Notes: a model not told the origin generated them from the letters alone. 64,000 nucleotides of DNA from Salinimicrobium terrae DSM 17865 (GCF_000424665.1 NZ_AUKI01000004.1:1-64000); one strand, 5' to 3'. Positions 17,168-26,025 are shown, numbered from the stretch's first letter. A program made the numbers and translations.

Positions 17168-18067
17168 TTAATCCTGTTCTTCGATAATAAAAAACCCATC
17201 ATTCCCCTGGGATTGGTATAGGGGCATAAAGATATAGGCGTTCCAGTCGCTTTTTATTTCATGACCATTACTCGTTGCAAGTAACTGGCCTTTTTTGATC
17301 TTCTGAAAATTTTTAAATCCGGGCTCCATCTTAAAATTATCTCCTTTCTTTATTTCATGTCTGTATGTGATCTCAAAAGTCTTTTGGGAAGGTGCGTTCT
17401 TTTCGGTAAAACGCTCCACGCATTCGGGATAACAGGATACATTTTTCACCTCAAGACCATTTGCTTCCTTTAATGCAAGCCAGATCATTCCCTCATGATT
17501 TTCCACAGAGGCCTGATTGGTGTGCTGACCGGCTTCAAAGACAAATCCGGTCAAACCGGTACGGCTCATATAATGATCAATAGCCCCATAAACGATGTCA
17601 CTAAATCCCCTTACGATATAAGTAGGAAACTTATGAGCCCAGCTGTCATTGTCGTGTACGTCCTGTACAGATATGTAAGGCAAACTATCTGAGGAGGTGG
17701 TGTGGCAGTCCAGAAAATAACGTTTTGTATAACTGCTTTTTGATTGCTTTTCAAGAACATTTATTATTTCGTGCATTTCCCGTTGTTCCTGTGTTTCGGG
17801 ATCATGGTTTTTTACATTTTCTTCGGTCCATGTTCGGTTGAGGTCTTCATCTATATAGCGTTGCTCCTTCTGCAAGGCAGCGGTATTACCCATAACTCCA
17901 ACAATTCTGCCGTTGATCTCCGGTTTCGTCTTTTCCAGTTCAGCAAAAACCCTTTTTAGTGCTTTTACTCCGCTGGGTTCATTTCCATGAACACCCGCAG
18001 TGACAAATAATAATGGTCCTTTTTTATTGGTAGAGTATTCTCCTATAATTCGGTTGTTATCTTTCAT
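17168..18067 (-). CDS. Succinylglutamate desuccinylase/aspartoacylase family zinc hydrolase
   Basis: A 299-residue M14-like zinc carboxypeptidase-fold protein. The zinc ligands are visible as GVHGNEPSG (His and Glu of the HxxE motif) and the later His in FLDCHTTSSDS. The DLNRTW segment is the usual substrate-binding Asn-Arg motif. The family cleaves N-acyl or amide bonds of amino acids (N-acetylaspartate, N-succinylglutamate) or acts on related amides. It is the last gene of a four-gene minus-strand operon (16 bases after the ATP-grasp gene), so its substrate is probably made or modified by those ligases. The true substrate is unknown. Confidence 0.85.
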   Translation of the reverse strand: MKDNNRIIGEYSTNKKGPLLFVTAGVHGNEPSGVKALKRVFAELEKTKPEINGRIVGVMGNTAALQKEQRYIDEDLNRTWTEENVKNHDPETQEQREMHEIINVLEKQSKSSYTKRYFLDCHTTSSDSLPYISVQDVHDNDSWAHKFPTYIVRGFSDIVYGAIDHYMSRTGLTGFVFEAGQHTNQASVENHEGMIWLALKEANGLEVKNVSCYPECVERFTEKNAPSQKTFEITYRHEIKKGDNFKMEPGFKNFQKIKKGQLLATSNGHEIKSDWNAYIFMPLYQSQGNDGFFIIEEQD

Positions 18068-18083
18068 CTCTAATTTTCTGAAT

Positions 18084-19136
18084 TTATGCCATAGTGGCTA
18101 ATACCTGGTTCGATATCTGGCCTTTGTACAATTTCTTGTATTCTACTTTTTTCTCAATAGCATCAATAACCACATCTGAAAAATCGGGTAGACCAATTTC
18201 CTCAAAGTAATCCATTCCGCCTGGACTTAACACATTGATCTCAATAAGCTTGTCTTTGACGATATCAAGTCCTACAAAGAATAAACCGTCTCTTATTAAC
18301 TTTGGAGCGGTTATTTCAATGATCTTCTTCATTTCATCTGTAAGCGGACTTTTGTCACCCGTACCTCCCTGATTAAAATTACTTCGGAATTCTCCTTCGC
18401 CCGTTACCCTTTTTATGATGCCGTAATTACCATCTTTTTCCATGACCCTACCATTCAACAACAGCACTCTTACATCACCTTCTTTTGCAGCCGGAAGATA
18501 CTCCTGTGCAATTATATAACCCTGTGCAGAAAGATTTTCTATGATCTGGTTAAGGTTCTTCTCGTTTTTATCGATAAGGTAAACATCTCTTCCTCCCGAT
18601 CCTTCAAGAGGTTTAAGTACCATCTTCTTCTTATGATTTTCAAAAAAATCCATAACGTCTTCTTTCTTACGCGTTATAATAGAATTAGGTTTTATACTGG
18701 CAGGAAGTTCTTCAAAATAAAGTTTATCAATAAAAGCATTAGATAGGGCATAAGCATCATTTAAAACCAGCACTCCTTCTTGCTGCATCATGCGCCCAAA
18801 AGCAACCCCGGCTTGTTCGGCCCATTGCCTCGAAGAACCTTCTTCGGTAGGATTATTTCTAATGAACAGCACATCAAGATCTGTAGCTGTTATTCGTTCT
18901 TTTTTAGCCTTTTCTCCCTGGAGGAGTTTAAGGTATTCTTCAGGTGTTTTTGCTTCCAGTTTTTTTGGGACGTAGGTAGAATATATCGAAAGCTCCTCGT
19001 CCTGCTCAAAAAAGAAATCTCCTACTCCCATGGCATAAACATCATGCTTTCGTTTCCGAGCTTCCTGCATAAGATAAACTGTGGTACCACAGGTTTCGGT
19101 TTCTACGTTATTTACTACAAAACATATTTTCATCAA
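18084..19136 (-). CDS. Glutathione-synthase-like ATP-grasp ligase, copy 1
   Basis: A 350-residue ATP-grasp enzyme resembling prokaryotic glutathione synthetase (GshB): the N-terminal KICFVVNNVETE domain, the KPLEGSGGRDVYLI ATP-loop, the IAQEYLPAAKEGDVRVLLLNG catalytic strand with an invariant Arg, and the metal-site strand KLIEINVLSPGG. Members join a carboxylate to an amine by an acyl-phosphate. Most positions are the same as in the next gene (19185-20234), so the pair arose by duplication. The loop reads GGRDV here but GGRGV in the paralogue. True glutathione synthesis is doubtful because no gshA is nearby and the pathway is unusual in this group; a peptide or amino-acid ligase is more likely. 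Confidence 0.85.
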   Translation of the reverse strand: MMKICFVVNNVETETCGTTVYLMQEARKRKHDVYAMGVGDFFFEQDEELSIYSTYVPKKLEAKTPEEYLKLLQGEKAKKERITATDLDVLFIRNNPTEEGSSRQWAEQAGVAFGRMMQQEGVLVLNDAYALSNAFIDKLYFEELPASIKPNSIITRKKEDVMDFFENHKKKMVLKPLEGSGGRDVYLIDKNEKNLNQIIENLSAQGYIIAQEYLPAAKEGDVRVLLLNGRVMEKDGNYGIIKRVTGEGEFRSNFNQGGTGDKSPLTDEMKKIIEITAPKLIRDGLFFVGLDIVKDKLIEINVLSPGGMDYFEEIGLPDFSDVVIDAIEKKVEYKKLYKGQISNQVLATMA

Positions 19137-19184
19137 TAGTCTTTTTTAGGGATTTCTCCCGGTTTATTATTTTTTATAAATTAC

Positions 19185-20234
19185 TTACTCCATTGTTGCC
19201 AGCTCCCGATTTGATATTCCGGAACCATACATCTGCTTATATTTCACCTTTTTTTCAATCGCTTCAATAATAACATCTGAAAAATTATCAACTCCGATTT
19301 TGTAAAGTCCGTCCAGACCACCCGGACTTAACACGTTGATTTCAATAAGCTTATCTTTTACCACGTCAAGTCCCACAAAAAAGTGACCGTCCCTCTTCAA
19401 TTTCGGGCCAATTATATCAACGATTTTCTGAATATCTTCAGTGTGCTCACTTGATTCTGGAGTTGCACCCTGTGAAATATTACTGCGAAATTCTCCTTCA
19501 CCACTCACTCTTTTAATGATGCCATACTTGTTTTTCTTTTTAAGGATCTTTCCGTTAAGAAGAAGAACCCGTACATCGCCTTCCCTTGCGGCAGGTAAGT
19601 ATTGCTGAGCAATAATATAACCTTTTGCTGTGAGGTTTTCAATGATCTGGTTGAGATTCTTTTCGTTCTTATCGATAAGATAAACTCCGCGACCCCCAGA
19701 TCCCTCAAGAGGCTTAAGGATCATTTTTTTCTTGTGTGCTTCAAAGAATTCAAGGATTTCTTCCTTATCCCGGGTAATTAGGGAGGCCGGTTTTACATGT
19801 GCCGGTAATTCTTCGAAATAAAGCTTATCAATAAAAGCATTTGAAAGTGCAAAGGCATCGTTGAGTACCAGAACCCCTTCCTGTTGAACGATGCGTCCAA
19901 ACGCTACACCAGCTTGTTCGGCCCAGTGACGGCCTGTATCTTCTTCGGTTGGATTATTACGTATAAAGAGTACGTCGAGCTCTTTGGCTACAATTTTTTT
20001 CTTTTTTGCTTTTTCCCCCTGTAATATGTCAAGATGTTCCTCAGGATTTTGAGGTTTAAAGCCTTTGGGTAGGGAAGTGCTAATAATACTGAGGGCCTCA
20101 TTTTGGGTAAAACTGAAATCACCCACTCCCATGAGATACACCTCGTGATTCCTTTTCCAGGCCTCGTGCATCATATAAACCGTGGTTCCCGCGCCTTCGC
20201 TCTCCACACTATTAACTACAAAACATATTTTCAT
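19185..20234 (-). CDS. Glutathione-synthase-like ATP-grasp ligase, copy 2
   Basis: Tandem paralogue of the gene at 18084-19136, 349 residues with the same organisation: KICFVVNSVESEGAGTTVYM at the N-terminus, KPLEGSGGRGVYLI ATP-loop, AQQYLPAAREGDVRVLLLNG strand and IEINVLSPGG metal-binding strand. Differences cluster in the N-terminal domain and in the segment before the C-terminal helix, where substrate specificity is usually set in ATP-grasp enzymes. This fits two ligases acting on different substrates or at successive steps. Its ATG overlaps the stop of the QEGLA peptidase gene by 4 bases, so translation is coupled to it. Confidence 0.85.
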   Translation of the reverse strand: MKICFVVNSVESEGAGTTVYMMHEAWKRNHEVYLMGVGDFSFTQNEALSIISTSLPKGFKPQNPEEHLDILQGEKAKKKKIVAKELDVLFIRNNPTEEDTGRHWAEQAGVAFGRIVQQEGVLVLNDAFALSNAFIDKLYFEELPAHVKPASLITRDKEEILEFFEAHKKKMILKPLEGSGGRGVYLIDKNEKNLNQIIENLTAKGYIIAQQYLPAAREGDVRVLLLNGKILKKKNKYGIIKRVSGEGEFRSNISQGATPESSEHTEDIQKIVDIIGPKLKRDGHFFVGLDVVKDKLIEINVLSPGGLDGLYKIGVDNFSDVIIEAIEKKVKYKQMYGSGISNRELATME

Positions 20235-22117
20235 GCATTGATCAATTGTGAAAGGGGAATACCCTCCCTGATTTTACCCAATTTCTTCCTGGTTTCTTCA
20301 GATTTTAGATATCTTGGGGTAAGCTTTACAGGAGTAAGCACTCTTCTCTCCTTTAATTCGTTTATAATCGGCATGTGTTCTAAGGCAAATTTTCCTGAAA
20401 GCAGGGGAGCTAATTCTCCACCTTCTTCCAGATGTTTCTTTAATTGCACCAATCCTTTTAAATAGGAAATGTCTTTAGTAAAACCACCGCCCTGCATTAT
20501 TCTTGACGTAATATTAAAAGCCCGTTGTGGGGTAAAATTATAGTCTTTATTAAGCAGCCGAAAGATCTCCTGGAAATCGGCTCCATGCATCCTGGCCGAA
20601 GCTGCCACCACCCTTCCCGCGAGAGTCCGCATCCTGTTGGCGGTTAAACCACCTACAAGATATTCTGACAGCACAGCAAGGCCTTCCTGAAGAGTATCAT
20701 AATCTGTTAGACCTATAGATAATAATTTTAAAGGTTGTTGTTGCCCATTATAATAGGTGAGGACATGAGTTCCAATTTCGTGCTGAATTAAGGCATGTGT
20801 TTCATTAGCATTAAGTTTATAATCACTTGGAAGATAAAGTTCTCCGCGCGAGACCATAAGAATATTCACATCTTCACGGACATGTACTTTACTGGAAAAA
20901 TTTTTGTCCTGTTCCCTGAAATAGTCAAATTCGCGATTTGCCAAAATTTTAAAATCTTCGGCCTTCATGATGCTTTTAAAATCCTGATCTTCTTTTTCGT
21001 TTACTTCCTTAAGGATTGTTTCAGCTTCCCGCTGCAGGTCGTTGCTTATCTTTCCAAACAACATCATGCTGTTGTAGAAAAAACTATCGGAACCTCTTTC
21101 ACTAAGCATGCTGATCTGTAAATCCAGCTCTTCGCGTTTTTCTCTGAAAATATAGGAGAGGGCAGGGTCATCTACATCCTCTAGTTTTAAATTGTAGAGT
21201 CTTCTTTTAAGAACGTCTGGATCAAATGGCAATAGACGGTAGTGGTAGTTGAGTACCTGTTCATAGTTGGTTTCAAAAAAAGTATCTTTAATGTGCCGGA
21301 TGTTGGCCGGTGAAACCAACCAAAGGAATTCGTAGGAAGTTTCTATTTCAGCCAGTTGACGGTCAATCTCCTTAACTTTCTCCTGAAGGTGTTTTTGACC
21401 CAGAGCCCTGTAGCTTTTTACACCACTGGAAGTTTGTATTCTTATAAAATGGAATATTGTTTTATGTAATGCGACTACAAAATCGTCTTTAAAGCTTCTA
21501 AAAAAAACAGGGTAATCTTCTCCTTCTTTACTGCGGTAAACGGGAGGAACTTCAACTCCGAGAAGGAGGCAACCTGAATCTTTTAATTGCGGCAGGTCCA
21601 AAAGAGGCTTTTTGCCCTCCGGTTGCCTTTGCAGGGTATCCTGTACTTCGGTTTCTCCCAATTGTAAAGCTCTGTAGCCTGAATCTACATCATCAAGTTG
21701 TTCCTGTAAAACCTTGATTGTAGTAGAGAGCTTACCTGCAGGACCTTTAATTTTAAATTTGCGACTTTCAGGGTCGCCTGCAAAGACTTCAATGATCAAA
21801 AAAGATTTAAATTTCGAAGACATAGCTTCACTAAGGCAGAACATGAGGCGCTGGTATCCTTCAAAGTCTTTATTGCCAATAATAAGAAAAGAAGCTTCGC
21901 TAAGAATGAGTCGCACGGTAGCCCTATCCATTCCTTTTTCAATATCTTCATCTTCATTTCTGTAAATTACAAGATAAGGCAGTTCGTCACTCATGTGTAG
22001 GTAGCCTCCCCCGGGTAAATGCTTTTCGATCTCGCATTCTTCCCGGAGTTCTTCTATGATCTTTTCAATAGAGGTTTCTCCAAAGGCTTGTAATTCTTTT
22101 GATGTGCTCACTTCCAT
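20231..22117 (-). CDS. QEGLA-motif (DUF1704/TIGR02421) metallopeptidase-like protein
   Basis: A 628-residue soluble protein, first gene of a four-gene operon. The C-terminal half carries the zinc motif HExxxH (HEIGTH, residues 446-451) and the eponymous QEGLA (residues 477-481), whose Glu is the third zinc ligand in this family. It matches the TIGR02421 family named after an effect on flavohemoglobin expression. Eukaryotic relatives (MATCAP enzymes) remove C-terminal tyrosine from tubulin, which suggests carboxypeptidase activity on a peptide-like substrate here. The N-terminal half lacks a motif I recognise. No signal peptide or membrane segment. Linkage to two ATP-grasp ligases and a deacylase points to a small peptide-metabolising system. 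Confidence 0.85.
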   Translation of the reverse strand: MEVSTSKELQAFGETSIEKIIEELREECEIEKHLPGGGYLHMSDELPYLVIYRNEDEDIEKGMDRATVRLILSEASFLIIGNKDFEGYQRLMFCLSEAMSSKFKSFLIIEVFAGDPESRKFKIKGPAGKLSTTIKVLQEQLDDVDSGYRALQLGETEVQDTLQRQPEGKKPLLDLPQLKDSGCLLLGVEVPPVYRSKEGEDYPVFFRSFKDDFVVALHKTIFHFIRIQTSSGVKSYRALGQKHLQEKVKEIDRQLAEIETSYEFLWLVSPANIRHIKDTFFETNYEQVLNYHYRLLPFDPDVLKRRLYNLKLEDVDDPALSYIFREKREELDLQISMLSERGSDSFFYNSMMLFGKISNDLQREAETILKEVNEKEDQDFKSIMKAEDFKILANREFDYFREQDKNFSSKVHVREDVNILMVSRGELYLPSDYKLNANETHALIQHEIGTHVLTYYNGQQQPLKLLSIGLTDYDTLQEGLAVLSEYLVGGLTANRMRTLAGRVVAASARMHGADFQEIFRLLNKDYNFTPQRAFNITSRIMQGGGFTKDISYLKGLVQLKKHLEEGGELAPLLSGKFALEHMPIINELKERRVLTPVKLTPRYLKSEETRKKLGKIREGIPLSQLINA

Positions 22118-22465
22118 AAACTAAATTTGCTTTTCTTTAAGAAGTCCAAAAACATGAAATAGATGCCGACTCCCTCTAAAAATGCTCATTAGTAAATTTA
22201 AATTATTCGAAACTTCTGATATAATAAAGGCTCTTCAATTAGCTGAAGTTTAGGAAAGTTTTAATAGTACTTTTGGATATGACTCCTAAAGGGTTTGTTC
22301 CACCAGCAAGAGGTAAAACTGAACGGGAAAGCATTAATTAAGATTACAAATAAAGGCTCCAGGGAATAATTTACTGAATCTCTTTTACTTAGCTACAATA
22401 GCCGAATTAAATATTTTTTTTGCTTGTCCTTTTTAAAAACCTCATTATATTTGCACCGCTTTAAT
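22118..22465. other. Intergenic region upstream of the tRNA, no gene recognised
   Basis: About 350 bases containing the leader of the minus-strand peptidase operon at its left end and the tRNA promoter at its right end. The frames seen are short and unconvincing. Confidence 0.4.
22424..22453 (+). promoter_or_regulatory. Promoter of tRNA-Arg: TTG, 19-base spacer, TATATTTG
   Basis: The -33 TTG (22424-22426) and the exact TAnnTTTG -7 box (22446-22453) are separated by 19 bases, the standard arrangement for the Bacteroidota primary sigma factor. The box ends 12 bases before the mature tRNA. Confidence 0.75.
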
Positions 22466-22539
22466 GGTCGCGTAGCTCAGTTGGATAGAGCATCTGCCTT
22501 CTAAGCAGACGGTCAGAGGTTCGAATCCTCTCGCGATCA
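22466..22539 (+). tRNA. tRNA-Arg (anticodon TCT)
   Basis: A full cloverleaf can be folded. The acceptor stem is GGTCGCG with CGCGATC (one G-U pair), the D stem GCTC/GAGC, the anticodon stem TCTGC/GCAGA with loop CTTCTAA, and the T arm contains GGTTCGAATCC. The anticodon at 22500-22502 is TCT, reading AGA arginine codons. The discriminator base is A, and CCA is not encoded, as usual in this phylum. A strong terminator follows. Confidence 0.97.
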
Positions 22540-22545
22540 CGACAC

Positions 22546-22581
22546 GCAAAAAACCACGTCTTTTAAGACGTGGTTTTTTTG
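22546..22581 (+). terminator. Rho-independent terminator after tRNA-Arg
   Basis: AAAAAACCACGTCT, short TTTA loop, AGACGTGGTTTTTTT: a near-perfect stem with A and T tracts on the two sides. Confidence 0.9.
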
Positions 22582-22650
22582 TTTGGTGAAGACTTTATAA
22601 GATGATCCCCAGTTCTATCAAAAATTCGATCATTTCAAAAACTTGTGGTA

Positions 22651-23466
22651 CTAAACAAAAGCAGGAAAAGTAAGCAAAGGGATTGGACTACAGGACTGCA
22701 TCCTTTTAATCCTGTCCCTTACCAGCCCTCTTTTAAAAAGATTCATATTTCTTTTTTCAGGCATCATTACAATATCGGGATGATCTTTTTCAATGGCTTT
22801 TCGCAAAGTATCAAAAACTTCAGAAGAATAAAGGGTCTTATAATCAATATTGGAATAAGGGATTTCCGACTCAATTTTTTCCTGAAACATTTTCAGGTTT
22901 TTTAAAGCTTCATCTTCTTTTTTGTGAGTAATATGTACAACCTCAATTTTAGCATTTAATGATTTTGCCAACGGGATTAATTCTTTGAGGTAAATTAATT
23001 CCTGATCATCAAAAGTACTTGCAAAAAAGATATTCTGAGGCTGCTTAAAAGTGAAATGTGGGGGTACAGCAAGTATTGGTAAATAAGATTTACCAATCAT
23101 TTCGTTAGTCGTTGTTCCCACAAACCTATCCTTAAGTTTACTTGCACCGCACGCTCCCATAACAATCATTCTTACCTGAAGATCTTTGGTGAATTTAAGA
23201 ATTTCTTCGGCTACATCCGGACCTGATACAACTGCCGGTGATATCATCTGTGGATCATAAATTTCCCCCAGGTGAAGCTTGCAAAAACCCTGAAGCTCCT
23301 TTTGATGTTCTTTTAGGAAATCTGAACCCAATTTTTCCGTTTCCTGAGGAGGGTAGACATGAAGTGCAATGAGGTCGTCACCTATTACCCGGGCGAGTTC
23401 AGTTGCATATCGAAGGGCTGCCACAGAATTTTCTGAAAAGTCTGTGGCGTAGATTATTTTTTTCAT
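22651..23466 (-). CDS. Universal stress protein (tandem UspA domains)
   Basis: A 271-residue cytoplasmic protein with two UspA-type domains. The first begins KKIIYATDFSENSVAALRYA and ends with the nucleotide-binding signature MIVMGACGASKLKDRFVGTTTNEMI. The second starts at NIFFASTFDDQEL and is less conserved: its end (MMPEKRNMNLFKRGLVRDRIK) lacks the usual G-x2-G-x9-G ATP loop. Such proteins are made under starvation and oxidative stress. Its neighbours (manganese catalase, DsbA-like protein) fit a stress-related block. Confidence 0.88.
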   Translation of the reverse strand: MKKIIYATDFSENSVAALRYATELARVIGDDLIALHVYPPQETEKLGSDFLKEHQKELQGFCKLHLGEIYDPQMISPAVVSGPDVAEEILKFTKDLQVRMIVMGACGASKLKDRFVGTTTNEMIGKSYLPILAVPPHFTFKQPQNIFFASTFDDQELIYLKELIPLAKSLNAKIEVVHITHKKEDEALKNLKMFQEKIESEIPYSNIDYKTLYSSEVFDTLRKAIEKDHPDIVMMPEKRNMNLFKRGLVRDRIKRMQSCSPIPLLTFPAFV

Positions 23467-23603
23467 AAGATTTCAATTTAACTTGTTTAAAGTTAAGGTC
23501 TTGAAATCTGAAAAAGAATGATTTTGGTCAGTTATAAAATTAATTCTTTATTGAACAGGCCTGAACGATTCCAATATCAAATCAAATAAATTTCCTTTTT
23601 TAA

Positions 23604-24353
23604 TTAATAATTCAATCTTTCCTGAGGCTTGGTAACTTCAGCTAATTCTCTGTCTGTAAGACTTTCCCAACTATTTAGATATATGTCTTCCTCTATTGTT
23701 TCATTCAAATCAAGATCAGGATCCATAAGTAAAAATGTCTTCTTTAATTCACTGAAAGGCCTGTATCCTGTAATTTGGTATGTTTTGTCCGAATAGTGGA
23801 TTAAGAGAGTGGGGAAGCGGGTGATTCCACTAGCCCTGGTTCGATCAAGATCCTGTTTAAATAGGCAGCTAACTTTATCTGAAAAAAGGTCTTCCTTAAA
23901 TATAGCTTTTTTAAGTATTCCTTCGTGCTCTAATCCCTGAGCCAACTGCAGGATCTCATCCAGTTCTCCAATATTTGTTTTGTTCATCATGACAGCTTCT
24001 CTCAACTTCCGGAGCATTGCTTCTTCTGCAATTTTGGAGTGGAGGGCAGCTGCTTTTACTGCCATGCAAGCCAGGTAAGAAGTATCTACCGGGTTTGATA
24101 TCCAGATATTTTCGTCGATAGGTTGACCGGACATATGTCTTGCTTGCATCCAGAGAGGACCGGCCTGAGCAGGTCGAGCAACGTCATTCATTTGATCATT
24201 GAAGTTCTGCCAATCTTTTAAGAGACCGCCCATCACATAGATCAGTTGCAGGCGGTCTTTTAAAAGAAATCGTAATTTCCGAAACTGAGGTTCAAAAGCC
24301 CAGCTCCAGCAACAAAGAGGATCTGTAAAATATTCAATCTTGAATTTATTCAT
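23604..24353 (-). CDS. DsbA-family thioredoxin-fold oxidoreductase
   Basis: A 249-residue protein with the active-site region YFTDPLCCWSWAFEPQFR (adjacent C14-C15 instead of a classical CxxC) and the cis-Pro loop ITRFPTLLIHY. This pattern resembles the FrnE/SpxH-like branch of DsbA proteins, which are cytoplasmic and often tied to oxidative stress or proteolysis adaptors. No signal peptide is present, so a periplasmic disulfide role is unlikely. It lies 14 bases after the manganese catalase gene and is very probably in one transcript with it. The partner substrate is unknown. Confidence 0.8.
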   Translation of the reverse strand: MNKFKIEYFTDPLCCWSWAFEPQFRKLRFLLKDRLQLIYVMGGLLKDWQNFNDQMNDVARPAQAGPLWMQARHMSGQPIDENIWISNPVDTSYLACMAVKAAALHSKIAEEAMLRKLREAVMMNKTNIGELDEILQLAQGLEHEGILKKAIFKEDLFSDKVSCLFKQDLDRTRASGITRFPTLLIHYSDKTYQITGYRPFSELKKTFLLMDPDLDLNETIEEDIYLNSWESLTDRELAEVTKPQERLNY

Positions 24354-24367
24354 AGAGGGGGGTAAGA

Positions 24368-25294
24368 TTAATATTTACTCCATTGTGCCTCACCTTTTGG
24401 CATGGCTTTTTTAATTTCATCGTACTTCTTCTTACTTAATTCCTTGTTCTTTTTGTCCACTTCCTTGGGATCTCTGCTAGTTTTCCCATGCCCTTCAGTC
24501 ATTCCTTTTGTTTTTCTGACATGTTCAATAGGATCTGAAATGTACTCCCAGGTTTCGCCCATTTCCGGACTTTTACCTTCATTCCATGGTCCTCTGACAT
24601 CCTCTCCATTGGAAAGATTGAAATATTTATTACTATATTTTGGATCACTTTGCAGGACTCCGGGCGGGAAATTGGGCTCTATGGTAGCCAGGGCAGCCTG
24701 GAACATCTGGAAATGAGCTACTTCCCTGGTCATTAGAAATCTTAGAGTGTCTTTTACGTGAGGATCATTTGTATGTTGCAATAAATATTCATAGACTATC
24801 TTTGCTCTGGATTCAGCAGCAATGTTTGATCTAAGGTCTACCGTTAGATCTCCATTGGCTGTAACATAAGCCGACGTCCATGGATTTCCGTTGCTGTCCG
24901 TAAGAGTGGGACCTCCGCCCGAAAGATTAAAGAACTGTGGATTCACCATAGCATTATGAATAAAGCCTTCTTTTGAGGCCTTTCCTTTAAGTAATTCCAT
25001 AATTTCTGATTCCTCTGCAGCATTTTTAAGATCCCCATGAACTCCTTTTAAAAGCATTTGGATGGTGGCACCTACAATCTCAAGATGACTAAACTCTTCA
25101 GTAGCAATGTCCATAAGCAGGTCATACTTATCAGGATGGACCTGTTTGACCGCAAAGGCCTGGACAAAATATTGAAGGGCTGCCTTTAATTCTCCATTGG
25201 CACCTCCGAATTGCTCCAACAATAGTGTGGCAAAAGCGGGATCGGGTTTAGATACGCGTGCATTAAATTGTAATTCTTTTACGTGGTAAAACAT
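24368..25294 (-). CDS. Manganese catalase
   Basis: A dimanganese (non-haem) catalase breaking hydrogen peroxide into water and oxygen, 308 residues. Metal ligands visible by family comparison are E35 in NGELKAALQYF and the E67/H70 pair in ATEEFSHLE, with the second set in AAESRAKIVYEYLLQHT (Glu) and MTREVAHFQMF (Glu/His). The C-terminal tail is lysine-rich and extended, typical for the hexameric enzymes. It is upstream of, and probably co-transcribed with, the DsbA-like gene. Confidence 0.93.
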   Translation of the reverse strand: MFYHVKELQFNARVSKPDPAFATLLLEQFGGANGELKAALQYFVQAFAVKQVHPDKYDLLMDIATEEFSHLEIVGATIQMLLKGVHGDLKNAAEESEIMELLKGKASKEGFIHNAMVNPQFFNLSGGGPTLTDSNGNPWTSAYVTANGDLTVDLRSNIAAESRAKIVYEYLLQHTNDPHVKDTLRFLMTREVAHFQMFQAALATIEPNFPPGVLQSDPKYSNKYFNLSNGEDVRGPWNEGKSPEMGETWEYISDPIEHVRKTKGMTEGHGKTSRDPKEVDKKNKELSKKKYDEIKKAMPKGEAQWSKY

Positions 25295-25431
25295 AATTAG
25301 TGGGATTAATGGTTAATGACTTTTCTTTTCAGGTTTAAAGTATAACCTTTCTACTTCTGCCGTGGTTAATTATTTCGTAAACTTCTGTTATAGTTTATGT
25401 TACGAAAATTCTTACCTTTTTAGAAGTTGCC

Positions 25432-26025
25432 TTATTCCCCGACACCATGTGGAGGTCCTTGCTGTATTGTTTGATAAAGTCCATGAATGTAGGTGATATA
25501 TCGCACATAAGTATCTACCCATTCTCTACCTGCTTCGATGCTGCTACTCCTGTTTTCTTTGGCTTCCCTGGCCTTTCTGAACCAATGGGTGACTTTTTGA
25601 TTTATTTCTTCACTTAGAAGGCTGACTACGGGATCAATATTTCCCGAATCCAATGCATTTTCTGCAGCTTCAATATCTTCAGGATTAGGTTGGGCATCTT
25701 TTAATCCGGTAAAAGGTAAACCTTCCGCTTCCCTGTGAAGCCGAACAGAAGTTTCCATAAAATATTCCTCTGCAAGCTGTTTTGATTCTCCTCCTTTTTT
25801 ATAGACCTGCACACTCTGCTGAAATTTCTCCCTTAGCTCTTCTTCCTGTTTCTCACCAACCCAGATCAAAATTTTGTCAATATTTTCTGTTTGGAGCGCT
25901 TCCCGGGCAGCAACAGCCACGGGACCATTCTTTCTGTCACAATGTGCCAAGGATTCGGTAATGGTTATACCGAAGAGCAGGAGAAAAAGGATACTTATGG
26001 TCGGAATTCTTTTAAACGTTTTCAT
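25432..26025 (-). CDS. DUF6448-like exported protein
   Basis: A 197-residue protein with an N-terminal signal peptide (MKTFKRIPTISILFLLLFGI ending around SLAHC). The mature part starts HCDRKNGPVAVAAREAL and continues with DKILIWVGEKQEEELREKF, SVRLHREAEGLPFTGLK and a final AGREWVDTYVRYITYIHGLY, a pattern I associate with DUF6448. The conserved His/Cys/Asp at the mature N-terminus suggests metal or haem binding, but the function is unknown. The ATG at 26025 is chosen because the signal peptide starts there; the longer frame from 26082 adds an unlikely leader. It precedes the manganese catalase gene by about 140 bases. Confidence 0.7.
   Translation of the reverse strand: MKTFKRIPTISILFLLLFGITITESLAHCDRKNGPVAVAAREALQTENIDKILIWVGEKQEEELREKFQQSVQVYKKGGESKQLAEEYFMETSVRLHREAEGLPFTGLKDAQPNPEDIEAAENALDSGNIDPVVSLLSEEINQKVTHWFRKAREAKENRSSSIEAGREWVDTYVRYITYIHGLYQTIQQGPPHGVGE

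Noticed and set aside
18084-20234. Glutathione synthesis operon
   Set aside because: The ATP-grasp proteins resemble GshB, but no gshA is present and the neighbours fit peptide modification better.
22465-22581. Possible attachment site at the tRNA-Arg gene
   Set aside because: No integrase gene or repeated tRNA 3' end was found nearby, and genes on both sides look like normal chromosome.
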